DNA of 64,000 bases from Candidatus Omnitrophota bacterium (GCA_020429915.1 JAGQKV010000022.1:1-64000); one strand, 5' to 3'. Counted from the stretch's first letter, positions 1 to 13,800 are shown. Notes: a model not told the origin generated them from the sequence alone. Numbers and translations: made by a program.

Positions 1-1860
1 CAAGATTACTTCGACGCGCTGAGCGCCCTGGCACGTCCGTTTGTGCCGATGGCCGAAGTGAATCCGGCCGGATTCCGTATCGAACGCATCAGCCGCGGCC
101 TGTACGGCGAAGCCGCTGCCGATGAATTCGTCAAGGCTTACAACGAATGGAAGAAGAGCGGCGAACGCGAATACTTCTATGTCGCGGTCGGCGGCGGTCA
201 CACGGTTAAGAGTGTGTTCACCGCCCTGGTCAAGAACCATGCCTTCTGGGTCAACTGGATCAACCACATCCGCTTCGCGGCCATGTACGAACCGCAAGCC
301 AACGAACTCGGCTGGATTAGCCCGATCGATACTCTGATCGAAGAATTCATCGCGCCGCTGCATGCCAAGCTCTTCGCCGGCAAACGCGATGCCATGACAC
401 TCGACGAAATGATCGCGATCATGGTCCGCCGCGTGGATGCATCCGCCCTGACGGCAGCCACCACCGGCGCCAAGCTGAACAAACTGGCTGCCCGCGAAAC
501 GGCCGTTATGCGCAAAGCGCTGGGTCAAGACGTGGCTTTCGACGTGGTCCTCAGCGGTGTCGGCGGATTCGGTCAAATCGGTATGCTCGCCCGCGAGCAA
601 GCGAACCTGCTGGAAACCGCATCGAAGTATCAAGCTGTCCGCAGCGAAGAGTTGACCGGTATCACGCTGACCCGCGGCGCCATCCGTAGCGCGGCCAATA
701 TCATCCTGGTTGTCTCAGGCCGTGACAAGCGCATGGTTCAATTGCGTTTGATCATGAACGACACGGCGGCACTGGAAGAGACCATCCTGCAAACACCGGT
801 CCGCATGTTAAGAGAAGCGGCCCACAACACTGTTCTGTTTGTGGACAAAGATGCCGACCAGTGGCCGCAAGTCATCTACACGCGTGCCGCCGACGGCATC
901 GAAGTGAAGGCCGAATTCCGCGGCGCCGAAATCGCCACGCCGGTCTATATCGGCCTGATCCACGGCTTCCAGGCCTACAAGTCATTCGACTTCCAGCTGG
1001 CCGGATTGCCGATGAGCTGGGAAGTCGCCGCCCTGCACCGCGGACATATCCCGGCCGGCATCAGCATCGACCGCGTGCTGCCGTTCCACGCCGAAACCGC
1101 CCGCGACGTGGTTGTGGCCGAATTCCGCGCCGGCAAGCCGGTCGCCCTGGCGCACCACTCAGACGGCGGTGCCATCACACAATATCTCGCGCAGCTCATC
1201 CCGGGTGACACCGAGCTGCAAGCCGCCTTGAGAACAGGCGGTATCATCCGCATCACACCGTGGTCACGCTCCGACGTCCTGCACGCCATGGGCGTACCGT
1301 TCGATCCGGCCATGATCAAGAACCTCGATATGATCGACAACTGGACGCGCGTCTTCACGGTCGGCGGATTCAACGCCTTCAACGCCAATCCGTGGTTGCA
1401 CGCCACATTGAGCCTGCTGGATATGACCGGCCTGCGCGGCTACGCCGTACCGCTCGAAGGACCGGAATTCCTGATGGGAGCACAACAATCATGGATGAAG
1501 CGTTACCTGACCGACGAACGCCGCAACGTTCCGGAATCACGCCTGCTGCAGGAAGCGCAAGCGATTATGACACTGCCGTTCGGCTACGCCGAAGAGGCCC
1601 TGAACATCTACGCCGAATACGGCATTCCGGTCCTGACCATCGCAGCGGTCAACGACGAATTCGTCTCCTACAAGCGTCTGGTTCACGAAAACGAATATCT
1701 CCTGGCCGCCCGCGCCGAGTCCGCGTTCCCGCAAGCGGCCACCGAATTCGAAACACTCACCGATAACGAAACTCGCAACTCCGTCCTGAAGGGCGGCCAC
1801 GTGGCCATGATGGAATATCCGCGCCGCGTGAACGAAGCGATCACTCGCTTCGTCGAGAAG
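1..1860 (+). other. Giant protein module: NagB/6-phosphogluconolactonase-like fold plus alpha/beta hydrolase
   Basis: Residues about 1-270 resemble the NagB/6-phosphogluconolactonase fold: a VAVGGGHTV turn near residue 48, and a DVVLSGVGGFGQIG strand-turn near 168 where NagB has its active-site loop. The catalytic His and acidic residues of that loop are not conserved, so activity is doubtful. Residues about 295-605 look like an alpha/beta hydrolase: the nucleophile elbow HHSDGG puts Ser at about 373, a late-strand NDE puts Asp at about 538, and GGHVAMM puts His at about 586. The spacing fits a Ser-Asp-His triad. The substrate is unknown. The calls rest on motif reading, not on a profile search. 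Confidence 0.55.
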
Positions 1861-4800
1861 AACGTCAGCGTCGCCAAGGCCATGGGCTGGATCAAGATGG
1901 CCGTCCTGGCTGTCATCACCTCCGCGTTTATGACCATCGGCGCGGATGACGCACAAGCGCAAACACGCGAAACAATCACATATATGCAATCACAATCAAG
2001 CTATGGAGACAGTACCCGCGAAGAAGTACGGACAACTGAAGTTACGATTGGGGAATCGGGAGCTGAAGTTAAGGGTGCTGTCTCCAGAACATATGGCGAG
2101 GGCAACACAGGTTCATTAACAAGAACTAAAGTTGCGATTGGGGAATCGGAAACTGGAGCAGTTCTGGTTGCCCTCGCCATTATTACGACACTGCTGGGAG
2201 CAGCATATAGATTTGGAGACAGTGACGGTTCATTAACAAGAACTGAAGTTGCGATTGGGGAATCGGAAACTGGAGTTGAAGTCACTGTCTCCAAGACATT
2301 TGGCAAGGACGGCGCAAGTTCATTAACAAGAACTAAAGTTGCGATTGGGGAATCGGAAACTGAAGCAGTAGCCGCCGTCCTTGCCAAGATTATCGAAGCA
2401 ATAACCTATGGAGACAGCGCCCGCGAAGAGGTACGGACAACTGAAGTTACGATTGGGGAATCGGGAGCTAAGGTTGAGGGTGCTGTCTCCAGAACATTTG
2501 ACAGGGGCGAGGCTCGCTCATTAACAGGAACTAAAGTTGCGATTGGGGAATCGGAAACTGGTGTTTGGAGCCTTGTCCCTGTCAGAACTATCGCCGCTGT
2601 GGCCGCCATTCTCGGATTCACCCCGGCCGCCGCCGCACAAACAGCCGATACCGTCGTAAGCGTGGCCGGCTTTGATTGGACGATCCTGCTGGTCGTCGGT
2701 GCCGTGGCGGTTGTGATCGCATTGATCGCCGCCCTGGTCAAGGCTGTCCGCAGCCGCCTGAGCGCCGCCACGCAAACCACCGCCACAGTGAAGTCTCCGG
2801 AAAGCTTTATCGTCACCGAAGCCGACCGCTTCGCGGTAAAAGCCGCTCAGCAAGTGGCCGCCAAGATCAAGGCCCTGCTCGAAACCAAGGAAACCATCAA
2901 TATCATCTTCGCCACCGGCAACACCATGAAGATCTTCCTGCGCGAACTGGCGAAGATCGAAGGTATCGAATGGTCCCGCGTGAAGGCCTTCCACTTGGAT
3001 GAATACCGCGGCCTGAGAGCCGATCACGAAGCCTCCTTCGCGTACTTCCTGAACGAAAATCTGTTCAGCCGCGTGGCCATCCCGCAAGCCAATGTCAACC
3101 TGGTGGCCGATTACGTGAAGTACGATCCGTTCCAATACGGCTGGATCCCGCAAGTCGTCAAGCAATACATCCTCGGACCGGTCTACGCCGCGGTCGTCCT
3201 GCCGTTCTACCTCAGAGCCTACACCGCGGCCCTGAAGGCAGAGGGTGGAGCGGACATCGTGATGCTCGGTATCGGCGCCAACGGACACCTGGCCTTCAAC
3301 GAGCCGTCCATGAGCGAAGGCTTCACATCACGTATCCGTCAGATCAAGCTGACACAAAGCACAATCGAATCCAACAAGGCCGACTACCCGGCCATCGTCG
3401 ATGTGCCGTACGCCTACACGATGGGCTTGGCCGACATCTTCGAAGCCGAACACAAGTTTATGCTGGCCAACGGCGCCAAGAAGGCCGCTATCGTCAATAC
3501 GGCGCTCAACGGTGAAGTCACCCCGATGGTCCCGGCTTCCGGGCTGCAAGTCCAGGAACACGTTCATGTGATCCTCGACAACGAAGCGGCCAACGGATTC
3601 GGCGACACTATTAAGGAAGGCGCGGATGTCATCACAACCGGCGCCACCGCAACGGTCAAACGTAACGGCATCCTGTTCAAAACACTGGCCAGTGTGGCGG
3701 TCATCTCCGGACTGGCCCTGGTCACACAAGCCTACCTGTTCGGCGCCTTGACCGCGGTTGTGGGCATGGCCGTGGCCAACATCGTGATCTTCGGTATCTT
3801 CATGGCGGCCACCGATCTGGTCGGACAATGGATCGCCGGACACGGCATCATCAAGAAGCAAGTCGCCTACGCCTTCCCGCTGGGTATCGGTATGGGTATC
3901 CTCAGCTGGATCTTCTTCAACGTGATCGCTCCGGAAACATACGCCCTGCCGGCCCTGATGGCATCCATCACCGCCTTCCTGACCCTGACCTATGTGGTCG
4001 GCGACATGGTCAGCAACCGCACGCTTAACGTGGCCAAGGTCTTCCGCATTAAGGACTTCGTCAGCACCGCCCGTTTCACGGCCCTCGGTTCCGTCGCCGT
4101 GATCGCCATCGTTTACGCCGCCGGCAAGATCGTCCCGAGCATCTTTGGGGACAGCGAGCCGACCCTGGCCGCTTCCGTCACCACCGCCGCCCGTATCGTG
4201 GGCATCGCCGCGATGGTCCGCCTGAGAACATTCGGTTACACGATGATGGTCGAAGCGATCCGCGGCAAGATCGCCAAGTTCAGGGAAGAAGCACTCAAGA
4301 GCTACGAAAAGCAATTCGAAGCCTTCTGGATGACCCGTATCCACAGCATCCTGCGCAGCTTCGTGATCCAGCTGCCGGCTCTGGCCCCGATCGCGGTCGC
4401 CATCGACGGTATCACCACCCAATACTTCAGCATCTTCTACACGGCTGCCGTGAACAAGACAGGCTACTTCGTGAAGGATGCCAAGCTGCGCATGAACAAG
4501 TGGTATCAAATCGTGGTCGGCTTTGTCGGACCGTTCGTGCTGGCCGCCAAGGGTATTGTCAAGATGGTCAAGAAGATCGGCGGATCATCACGGCCGGATC
4601 AAGACAGCAAGACGCCGCGCGCCGGACCGGGCGGAACACTGGGAATCATGATCGCCGCCGTGACCGCCGCCTTGATGAGCGAACGCGCCGTGGCCCAAAC
4701 CGCTGAGACCGTCGCCAGTACAGCGGCCTTTGATCCGACCGTCCTGCTGATTCTGGCAGCGGGCATCGTGATCGGCGGTATCGTTGCCGTGATTATCCTC

Positions 4801-7800
4801 AAGCTGCGCAACCGGGCGGCCGCTAAGATCGAGGTTCAGGAAGCGGCCCGTGTCGAGAAGACGGACGTCAGGGAAGAAGCGAGCGTGCCGCTCAGCGACA
4901 TCGAACGTCAGATCGTTGACGCGATCTTCGCCATTCAAGTCGAAAAGGCCCTGCGCTTGATCGAAGAAAACGAAAAGAGCCTGCCGGTGATCATCAGCTA
5001 CTACATGCAAATGTTGCATGAACTGACCGATACCCTGCAAGACGCTTATCTCGCGTTCCTGAATGAGTTCCGTGCGGCCCGCTTGACGACACCGGATGTT
5101 TACGGACATCAAGCCGAAGACGCTCTGATCAGCCTGTACAGCTCCGAACTGTTCGAACGTCTGCTGAGAGACTATCTTGATGAAGAATCCCAAGCCCAAT
5201 TCCAGGCGATCCGCGACTTCTACCGCGCCGACCGCTACGCGGAACACACTACCCGTGTAAGAACGATTGCCGACCGTTTGATCAACGACAATCCGATGCT
5301 GAGCGTCTCCGCGGTATACGGTTTGGGATATCCGTTCTACGGTGATATCGATACATCGGTCTATCAATTCCTGACACTGCTCAAAGTGGTTTCTTCACGC
5401 TTCGTCACCAAGCTCAAGCCGTACTCCGCGAAGGAATACGTTTACAGCGCGTTGATCGACGTGGATATCCTGGTTGTCTATGAACCGGTTGAAGCTCACG
5501 AAACACTGGATAACGTTCAGCCGAATATGGTCCGCCGCATGTTCAGCAACTATGACCGCGAAATGTTCAACGGCCGCGTGAACGTGGTTATGGATGCCCT
5601 GCGCAAGATGGGCGAAGACGATCCGGACCTGCGTATCGCGGATCCGCGCAGCAAGCTGGTTGAGTCCTTCGTTGAACGCGGCCTGTTCCACATCGATGTC
5701 ATCCCGTATCGCAAGCATCTGTGGAACATCGCGCCGGTCTTTATCGAACCGACGGATGTGAAGTACTTCCTGTTCAATCGCGATATGCTCTTCACGGTCG
5801 AGCCGCTGGCGATCGCCGCCGAAACAAACTTCAACAAGCAAAAGCTGCTGAGCGACAACGAAGTGGCCGTACCGGAACTGTTCCGCCGTAACCTGATCCT
5901 GTCGATGCTGACCAAACCGTTGACTCCGCGCCAACTGAGCCGCACCATCGTTGACCGTCAAGTTCACCGCTTCTACGTGGCATCTTACGAAGAAACGAGA
6001 GCGGTGGTTCTGGAACGCTGGGAAACGGCCTTGAACCGCGCGATTCGCGAGGGTCTGATCGTGATGAACAAGGAAGGCAAGCTTGAAATCACGATCAACG
6101 GCGAGCGTGTCCTGGCCGCGGTCCGCAACATGCGCGCCGAAATTCTGGAACGCGGCGCCTACGGCATTGATTACGCGACGATAGAAGACATGGTCATCGC
6201 CCGCCGACCGCAGGAACCGGCCGGATTCGAACACGTCACATTGCCGGTGGATGTCATTTCAGTCAAGCCGACCATAACCGTCGAAGCCACGGAAGTCGAA
6301 ACCGACAAGACCGCCGGAACCGAAGCCCAACCGGCAACCGGCCGTATGGCGAAATTGAGACAATTGCTGAAGAGACTGGGGCTGAACAGCTTCATCACGT
6401 TTATCAGCGCCGCCACGCTTATCTCCGGAATGGTTGTGAGTGAACGGGCTCATGCTCAAGATGTCGATACGCTGGTCACCGCAGGGGCCTCATCCGGCGT
6501 CAGCGGTCTGATCTGGGCCGGTATCGGATTGGTCTTGGCCGGTGTCGCCGCTTACTTCCTGAGCCGCCGTTACATCCTGCGCGGTAGCTGGGATGACATT
6601 GTGGAACAATACAACACCCGCCGCATCGAAGATCTCAAGGCCGGACGTGAAGCCCGCAAGCTGTATATCCCGCGCAGCGCCGTTCCGCAAAACGTGCTGC
6701 CGGTTATCGGCTCTGCAAACGCGGAACGCCGCCTCGTTCCGGCCGACGACGTCATTTACTTCAACGTGGATGAACGTGAAAACGCCTATGTGGTTTACCG
6801 CTGGGCCTACACCGCCGAAGCCGAAGAGCTGGTCCGGGTTCACAACGACGCGTGGATGGCTACACCGCAGGAAACCGTCACGATCGAACAACTGCGCAGC
6901 GCCGTAGCCAACAATAACAAGGGTATCGTGGTCGCTCAGGTCATCGACAAGGCCACCAAGCGCGCTTTTGTCGGAGCCTTGATCTGGAGCGTCGACAAGT
7001 ACCTGACGCCGGAAATGATCGAAACGATCCGCACGCAACCGTTGACCAATGGCGAAAACGGTAATGCCGGATTCTTGAGCACGGTCCGCACGCTGACCAA
7101 CAACTTCACACTGCAGGGCAGTGTCGATGCCGGCGCCAACAGCCGCTTCAACTTCGCCCTCGGCGCGCCGAACGTCAAGGCCGTCGCCGAAGCCCGCCGT
7201 GATTACTACCTGGTTGACGGTGCGCCGGTGAAGGGACTGGCCGGCGGATTGGTCAAGACACAGGCCGCCCAAGCCGAACGCGAAGGCATCACCTACCTGG
7301 CCACCTACAGCCCGGCATCCGCCCAGTCCTTCCACGAACACAACGGCGCCGTGAAGTGGAGCATCGGTGAACTCGAAGCCGGACGTTATGAAGGAATGAA
7401 CGCGATCCTGATGCTTTACACACCGGCCAGCGAACTCGATTACGTCCGCACACGGGAAGCAACCGCAGATGTCCAGGACGTGGTGGTCGTTCAAACCACA
7501 TGGCGCAACCGTATCACCGTCCTACTGGCCACGCTGACCGGCAAGCTCAGAAGCCTGCTGGGCCGCAGCGGATTGATCCTCATCGCTACGGTCACGGCTG
7601 CGGCGGCCGCGATGATCCTGGAAGCGAAGGAAGGCGTAATGATGGCGATGACCCTGCCGTTCTTCGGCAAGAAGAAGGAAGGTGAGGAAGAGGATGACGA
7701 CGTTATCACCAGCCGTGAAGTTGTGGTCGAAGTCCGTCGCCTGGATGAAGTCCTGGAGCAACGGCTGACCCGCCTCAACCGTCAACCGGTCGAAGTTTCG

Positions 7801-10800
7801 GTGGCAACTCATGAAGATTATGTCCGAGCCGCCATGGCGGTTGCCGACGAACTGAAGGCCCAATGGGATTACGAATTCAACTGGATCTGGACCGATATGG
7901 CCCGCCTGCCGATTCAGGTCAAGACCGTCTTGAGTACAAAACGTTTGGACCGTATTGTTCGCCGCGTTTACGAATATGCGATCGCCCGCTTCGGAGATAG
8001 AGCCGAAGATATCATGTTCGTGGCTCACGGTAGTAACGCCCGCCGCGAATTTGTACCGGGATCCGACGTTGACCTGCGTCTCGAAGTTAAGAATATGGAA
8101 GAGCAGGAAGACGTTGTCCAGTTCATTCAGGAAGTCATTTACCGTACCTTTAACCACAACATCACGCTCGTTCCGACATCAGAACAATTGAAGTGGAATT
8201 CAACCAAGAGTTCAGATATTGATACGGCCAGCTCGGTTCTTGAATCACGCTTCGTCGCCGGCGATCGCGACATCTGGACCGCGTGGAGAAAAGACATCAT
8301 CGGCAGCCTTAAGGCCGCCTATGAAGCCGATCCGCAAGTCTTCATCCATATGAAGCGTCAAGAATGGCAAGAAAGATACGCCAAGAACGGCTTCCGTGAA
8401 GGCATGAACGTTAAAGAACCGGACTTGAAGAGCGGAAACGGATCGCTGCGCGACCTGCAGGTCATTTACACGATCGGCTTGGCCGAGTACTTCGCCGAGT
8501 ACGACGACATCGACAGTCTGGCCAGACGCGCGTTCATTTCACACCGCGAGATCTGGACCTTCCTGGTCGAACGCGGCCTGCTGGATCAGACACAACTGCG
8601 CGCGCTCATCAAGGCGTACCTGCTGCTGCTCAGAACACGCGCCCTGACCGGTCAACTTAACGAAAGCAAAGAGAATTCCAAGGTTGTTCTCGAGAATTAC
8701 CTGCCGGTGGCCACGCAACTCGGTTACCGCGGCGATGACCAAACTCGTATCCGGGCGTTCCTGCGCGACCTTCGCAAGGCGCAAGACCTGCTGTTCCGCT
8801 TCACGCTTCGCAAACTGCGTTACCTGCACTCCGATCTCGAAGAGTACCGCGCGGATCAATACAGCACCGCGGAAGGCCTGCCGGAAGGTATGGTCCTGAT
8901 CAACCGCACCGGAACCTATCTGTTGCTCGAAAACGGCTTCCAGCACCGTGAAAATCAACGTACGATCGCGTTGCGCGATCCGGCCGACCAGCGCGTCTAC
9001 CTGACCCGCATCTTCGATATCTTGACCCACGTGGCCGTCCACTATCCGGTCGCGTTGCGTGGTGTCCTGTACGACCGTCTCGAAGGTGACATGGAACAAC
9101 TCAGCTGGTGGCAATGGGCCAAGCTGCGGTTCCGCTTTGCCGGACAGTATCTGAAGGTCAGTGCGCCGTTATCTGCCGGATTGTGGCGCCTGCGTTACCT
9201 GGCCGATAAAGCCGGCAACAATATGCTGTCCAGACTCATCTACGGATTCGGCGAATTGATGTACCGTCGTCACCTTGATCCGCCGCACCATCTGACGCTG
9301 GATCACTACACTATGGCGACCTTCGTCCGTGCCGAGGCATTGATGTTCAACAATCCGAGCATGGTCCACGACATGGATCGCGACGAGTTCCGCGCGATGC
9401 GTGACAGACTTGTCCCGATGATCCGTCATCTGCATGAGCGCAATCTGCTGCGCGTGCTTCGCCTGGCCATGCTCCTGCACACCAACGGTCATGTGACGCC
9501 GGCCGTGAAGAGAACCGTCACCCGTATCTTCGGCCGAACGGCCGCGGCGGTACTCGACCGGATCGTCAAGAGAGCGGAGATCACCCTGGCCATGGCGGCC
9601 ATGGGCGTGCTGCCGTTCAGCCGCGACGCGCGTCTGGTGACCTGGCTGGTGATGAATCAAAACGCCTTGATCGACCGTATCCGCAAGGGTGACAATCCGG
9701 CCGACATGCAGGCCTTCTTCGCCGATGTGATCGACAACGATCCGGCCAAGTTCGCGCTGATCACGGTGTTCACGCTGGTCCAACATAGCGTGCTGCAGCC
9801 GCAGGGTATCCGTCAGCGTCTCGAAGACTTCTACCCGGTCCTCGAGATCGACTTCACACGCCTGAGCGACGCCGCCTACGTGGCCGCCACGCTGCGCAAC
9901 CTGCAGGCCCAGCATACCGAACAATACATGAGCGGCGTCATGATCGACTACATCACCGACCACAAGGTCAACATCACGGTCAACAACACCACCAGCAGAG
10001 CTCCGGAACGCGGCAAGATGGAGGAAATCCTGGTTTACATCAATCCGGAAATGGGTGACCGTCCGGGTATCCTGAACCGCATCGCGGCCGTCCTGATCGC
10101 CTACGGTTTCGCCCGCCGCAACTATCGCGTCGGACTCGGACCGGAAGGCCGGATCGTGGATCACTTCTTCGTCGAACACCGCTTCGGCACAAAGGTCGAA
10201 TGGGTCGAACTGCTGGAAGCCATGCGCGTCGACATTGAGCGCATGATCAACGAAGAAGCGCGGCCGCAGGATATCATCCGCGAGCGTATCGAAAGCGAAA
10301 TCGAAGGCGAAACCGAAACCGAACGCCGCAACCGCCTGAATATCGCCGAAGAGCTCTTCGAAGTCCCGCAAAACGATATCGCCACCACCATTACCATGTC
10401 GGCCGCCACTTACCGCGGGGAAAAGGGTACCCTGCTGGAAGTTTCTACTGTTAACTACTCCGGCTGGCTGTATGTCCTCAGCTCGATCCTGATGCAACTG
10501 GGTATCAACATCCACGGCGGAACCGGGGAGGTTATCGGCGATCAGGATATCGGACAAATTTCTTACGATACCCTGCTGCTGCACAAAGACGGCAAGCCGT
10601 TGAGCGCCGAAATGCAACGCCGGCTCGAAAACAAGATCGCCGACATCACCCGCAAACAGCGCGTCACGGCCAGAGATTGGCAAGCGCCGGATGCCGCCAA
10701 GCTGTACACGCATCCGCTGAGCGTGATCATCGCCGGCCTCTTCGCGGCCGCCCAGTTCAATATCGCGGTACCGGATGTGCTGCTGGCGCTGGCCACGCTC

Positions 10801-13800
10801 GGCATCGCCGTCATCCTGACCGGATGGGTCATTAAGGCCGTTGGGGCTGGACTGAAGAAGTTCACACAATGGGCCTCGACCGCAACCACTCGCGGCCCGC
10901 CGGCCGGTAGCAAGACCGCACTGGTCATCGCCGTTTTGGCCGCTCTGCTGACACCGGATACGGCCTACGGATTTACAGACATAGCCGTTGAGATCGGCCA
11001 ACAAGGATTGTTCAACATGATCATGGGCGCCGGCGCGGCCATGGTCGCCATCGGCGGAGTCGGCATCAGCAATATCAAGAAGGGCGAGAAGGCCGTTGAA
11101 GGGGTCGAAGTCGTCAAGTCCAATCCGTACGGCGCCTTGGCTGCCGGAGCACCGGCCGGAGCACCGGAACCGCCGCGCAAGAAGAAGTGGTGGGAACGGC
11201 TGCTGGCGTTCCTGAAGTCTCTGTTCGTTTCCCGCACCGTCGAAACCGAACGCGTGATCGAAGACAGCAAGCGCGTTCACAGCCTGATGGTCCGCGAAAG
11301 ACGCAATGCCCGCGGAGCAATCGACCGCCTCGATCCGACTATCTTCAGCCGCAACAAGCGCGGTTCGGATGAGCCGTCGGTGAGAAACGCGCCGACCGAC
11401 ACCAAGTCCGCCGAGCTGCTCAACAAGCACGATGTCCGGGTATCTGAAGAAGCGGAACGCATGATTCAGGACAAGGCCAAGGCCTCCGAGTTGCTCGCCA
11501 AGGCGATCAAGACGCCGTTCGAGAAGGAAGTAGTCGAGCTGTATGAGTTCCTGATGGAAGCCAAACGTGATATGGAAAAAACACCGATCGACCGCGGCGG
11601 GGTTCAGAATTACGACCTGGCAAACGACCGCATCAAGCAAATCCATGCCGCTAAGGTGTTCCTCCGCACGGCCAAGGCCTTCCTGGAAGGACGCGGTGAA
11701 TTCAACATCATCTCCGCCGATACCGGTATCGGAAAGTCTGACTTGGCCGCCGCCATCGCCCGCTGGATGTACCGCAGAACTAACGGTAAGGTCATCATCC
11801 TTATGAACGTGCCGGATGCCAAAGTTTACGACTTCCTGACGCATCCGCTGCTGATCGACTTGGTAAAAGAAGGCGGATTGAGACGCGTCAAGGACGGCGA
11901 TACATTCCGACTCGAAGAAGGCATCAATGTGGGCGACTTCAAGGATTCCAAGGAACTGATCTCCCGCAAGATTCTCAACGCCGAACGCGGACGCCGCGTC
12001 TTCGAAATCAATGACGAAAGTGACGCCTTTGAACGCTCTCCGGATCTTATTAAGGGAGAACGCCGGTTGGAAGAACTGCAGGAACGCAGCCGTGATGGTG
12101 ATGCCGAGGCCACGGCCGAACTCGAGCGTCTGGCCAAACTGGAAACCGTTGACCGTATCAAGTACGAAATCCTCGACCGTATGTTGCATGAGGCTGACGG
12201 CCGCATGGAATTGCTGGTCGACGCCGACAAGCACGGAAGACCGATCCTCAGATCTGAATATCTCATGGAAGGTGAAGCCCTGTCGCCGCTGGCACGCTTC
12301 TATCGTGATTATCTGCGCGCACTGAAGGAAGCCCGTTTTGAAGGGAAAGAGATCATTGATGAGTCCCGTAAAGATATCACCAAGCAGGTCAACGCCTTCA
12401 TTGAAGCAATGTACAGCCGTGACAACCCGAATCATGGCCGTGACGACAGTGAGCTGGGGATCCATATGTTGACCAACAATAAGTTCTCGCAACCGGGTAC
12501 GATTCCGGGTGACGCCAATCTGGCCCGCGCGATTATCATTATGGAAGGCCTCAGCAGCCGCAACTTCAAGGTCGCCGCCCTCTCCAAGGTCGAGAACGCC
12601 GTTAAGGCGGCCGACGTTCACCGTCTGGTCGGCGGCGTGATCGGTATGACGGCGACAGCGGAATCCATGCGTCAATCCGCTGAGCTGCAAGGCGCCAAGA
12701 TCTTCCGTCATGGTAAGGAAGACGGCTTGCCGGAAAGTCTGAAAATCGAATTCGACCGCACGCCGGCCAGCTACCGTCGTCCGGGTGATCCGATTGTGGA
12801 TATTCTGCTACGCGAAGTTACTTCTGATGTCTTCAACACCGAAGATGCCCGGGTAACCTTGACATCCCTGTGGAACGCCTTGGCCTTCCGTCTGCTGCGC
12901 GAACGCCTCACAGCCACGGTCCGAGCCGAAAAAGGTACCGACAATGTGTTCCGTATTAAGGATATTCGCCTCTCCGACGGAACAGTCGTCAGCTTCCCGC
13001 GTGAAAAAATGGTTGTGATCGTAGGTGAAGACGCCAAGATCAAGGGGCAACCGGATCCGGTCCAGGAAGCCCGCGCCAAGGAGCTGATCCGGCGCGCTCA
13101 AAATGAACCGGATCTGGAAGTACTTGCCATTCAACTCGGTCTTTCCGGTGGGTCAAATATCTTGAAGGCCATCGAAGGCGAGGCACGTACCAAAGCGAAC
13201 ACGCTCTTCATCGGATCCACGGCAACGGCTGAGGCCATCCAGTTCACGTCACGCGCCAATTTGCCAGGCAAGAAGGTAGCCCGTATTGATCTCAATGAAG
13301 CCAAGCTGCTAATTGCCGTCTACAATGATCCTAATCTGTCACCGGTTATGCGCCGCGACGTCATCCGCGCTATTGACGCCGGTGACGTGGCAATGCAGCG
13401 TTATCTCGCAGAAAAGATCTTAAGCACCCTGGAAGTTCGCTCGCAAATTCACAGTATGGTCTCGGCTGCCAAGAGCCAGGCCGGCGACGTGACGCAGAAG
13501 GAACTCAACCAGAAGATCAACCAATTGATCCAGGAAAGTACAGAACGTCTGATCGTGGAACATATGAACCGCACCCACGTCGATACTATGAACGTCTCGC
13601 TCGACTCCGGCAGCGGTTTCGAAACGTTTGTCGCTTCGGCATTTGAGACGAACGAAACGGGTGAAGAGATCGTGGTAGCGGCTAACGCTGTGAGCATGAC
13701 CGCCGACAATCCGAATAAGGTCATCGAACTTAATCTCGGCGGCAATCTGACTTACGGTCAGCGACTGGAATACGGTACGAATCTGATTTACGTTGATGCA

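Noticed and set aside
2002..2583. CRISPR array
   Set aside because: Repeats are hairpins with shared loops and variable stems, there are no regular unique spacers, and no cas genes are present. The reading frame stays open throughout.
4144..4160. Another copy of the GGAGACAG palindromic stem (GGGGACAGCGAG)
   Set aside because: No matching 3' arm or loop core follows; the likeness is limited to a few bases in a coding stretch.
9169..12711. A 1,180-codon open frame on the minus strand opposite the giant gene
   Set aside because: The giant gene on the other strand has clear GlnD and helicase motifs here. The antisense frame encodes no recognisable domain and is explained by the GC-rich codon bias of the sense strand.
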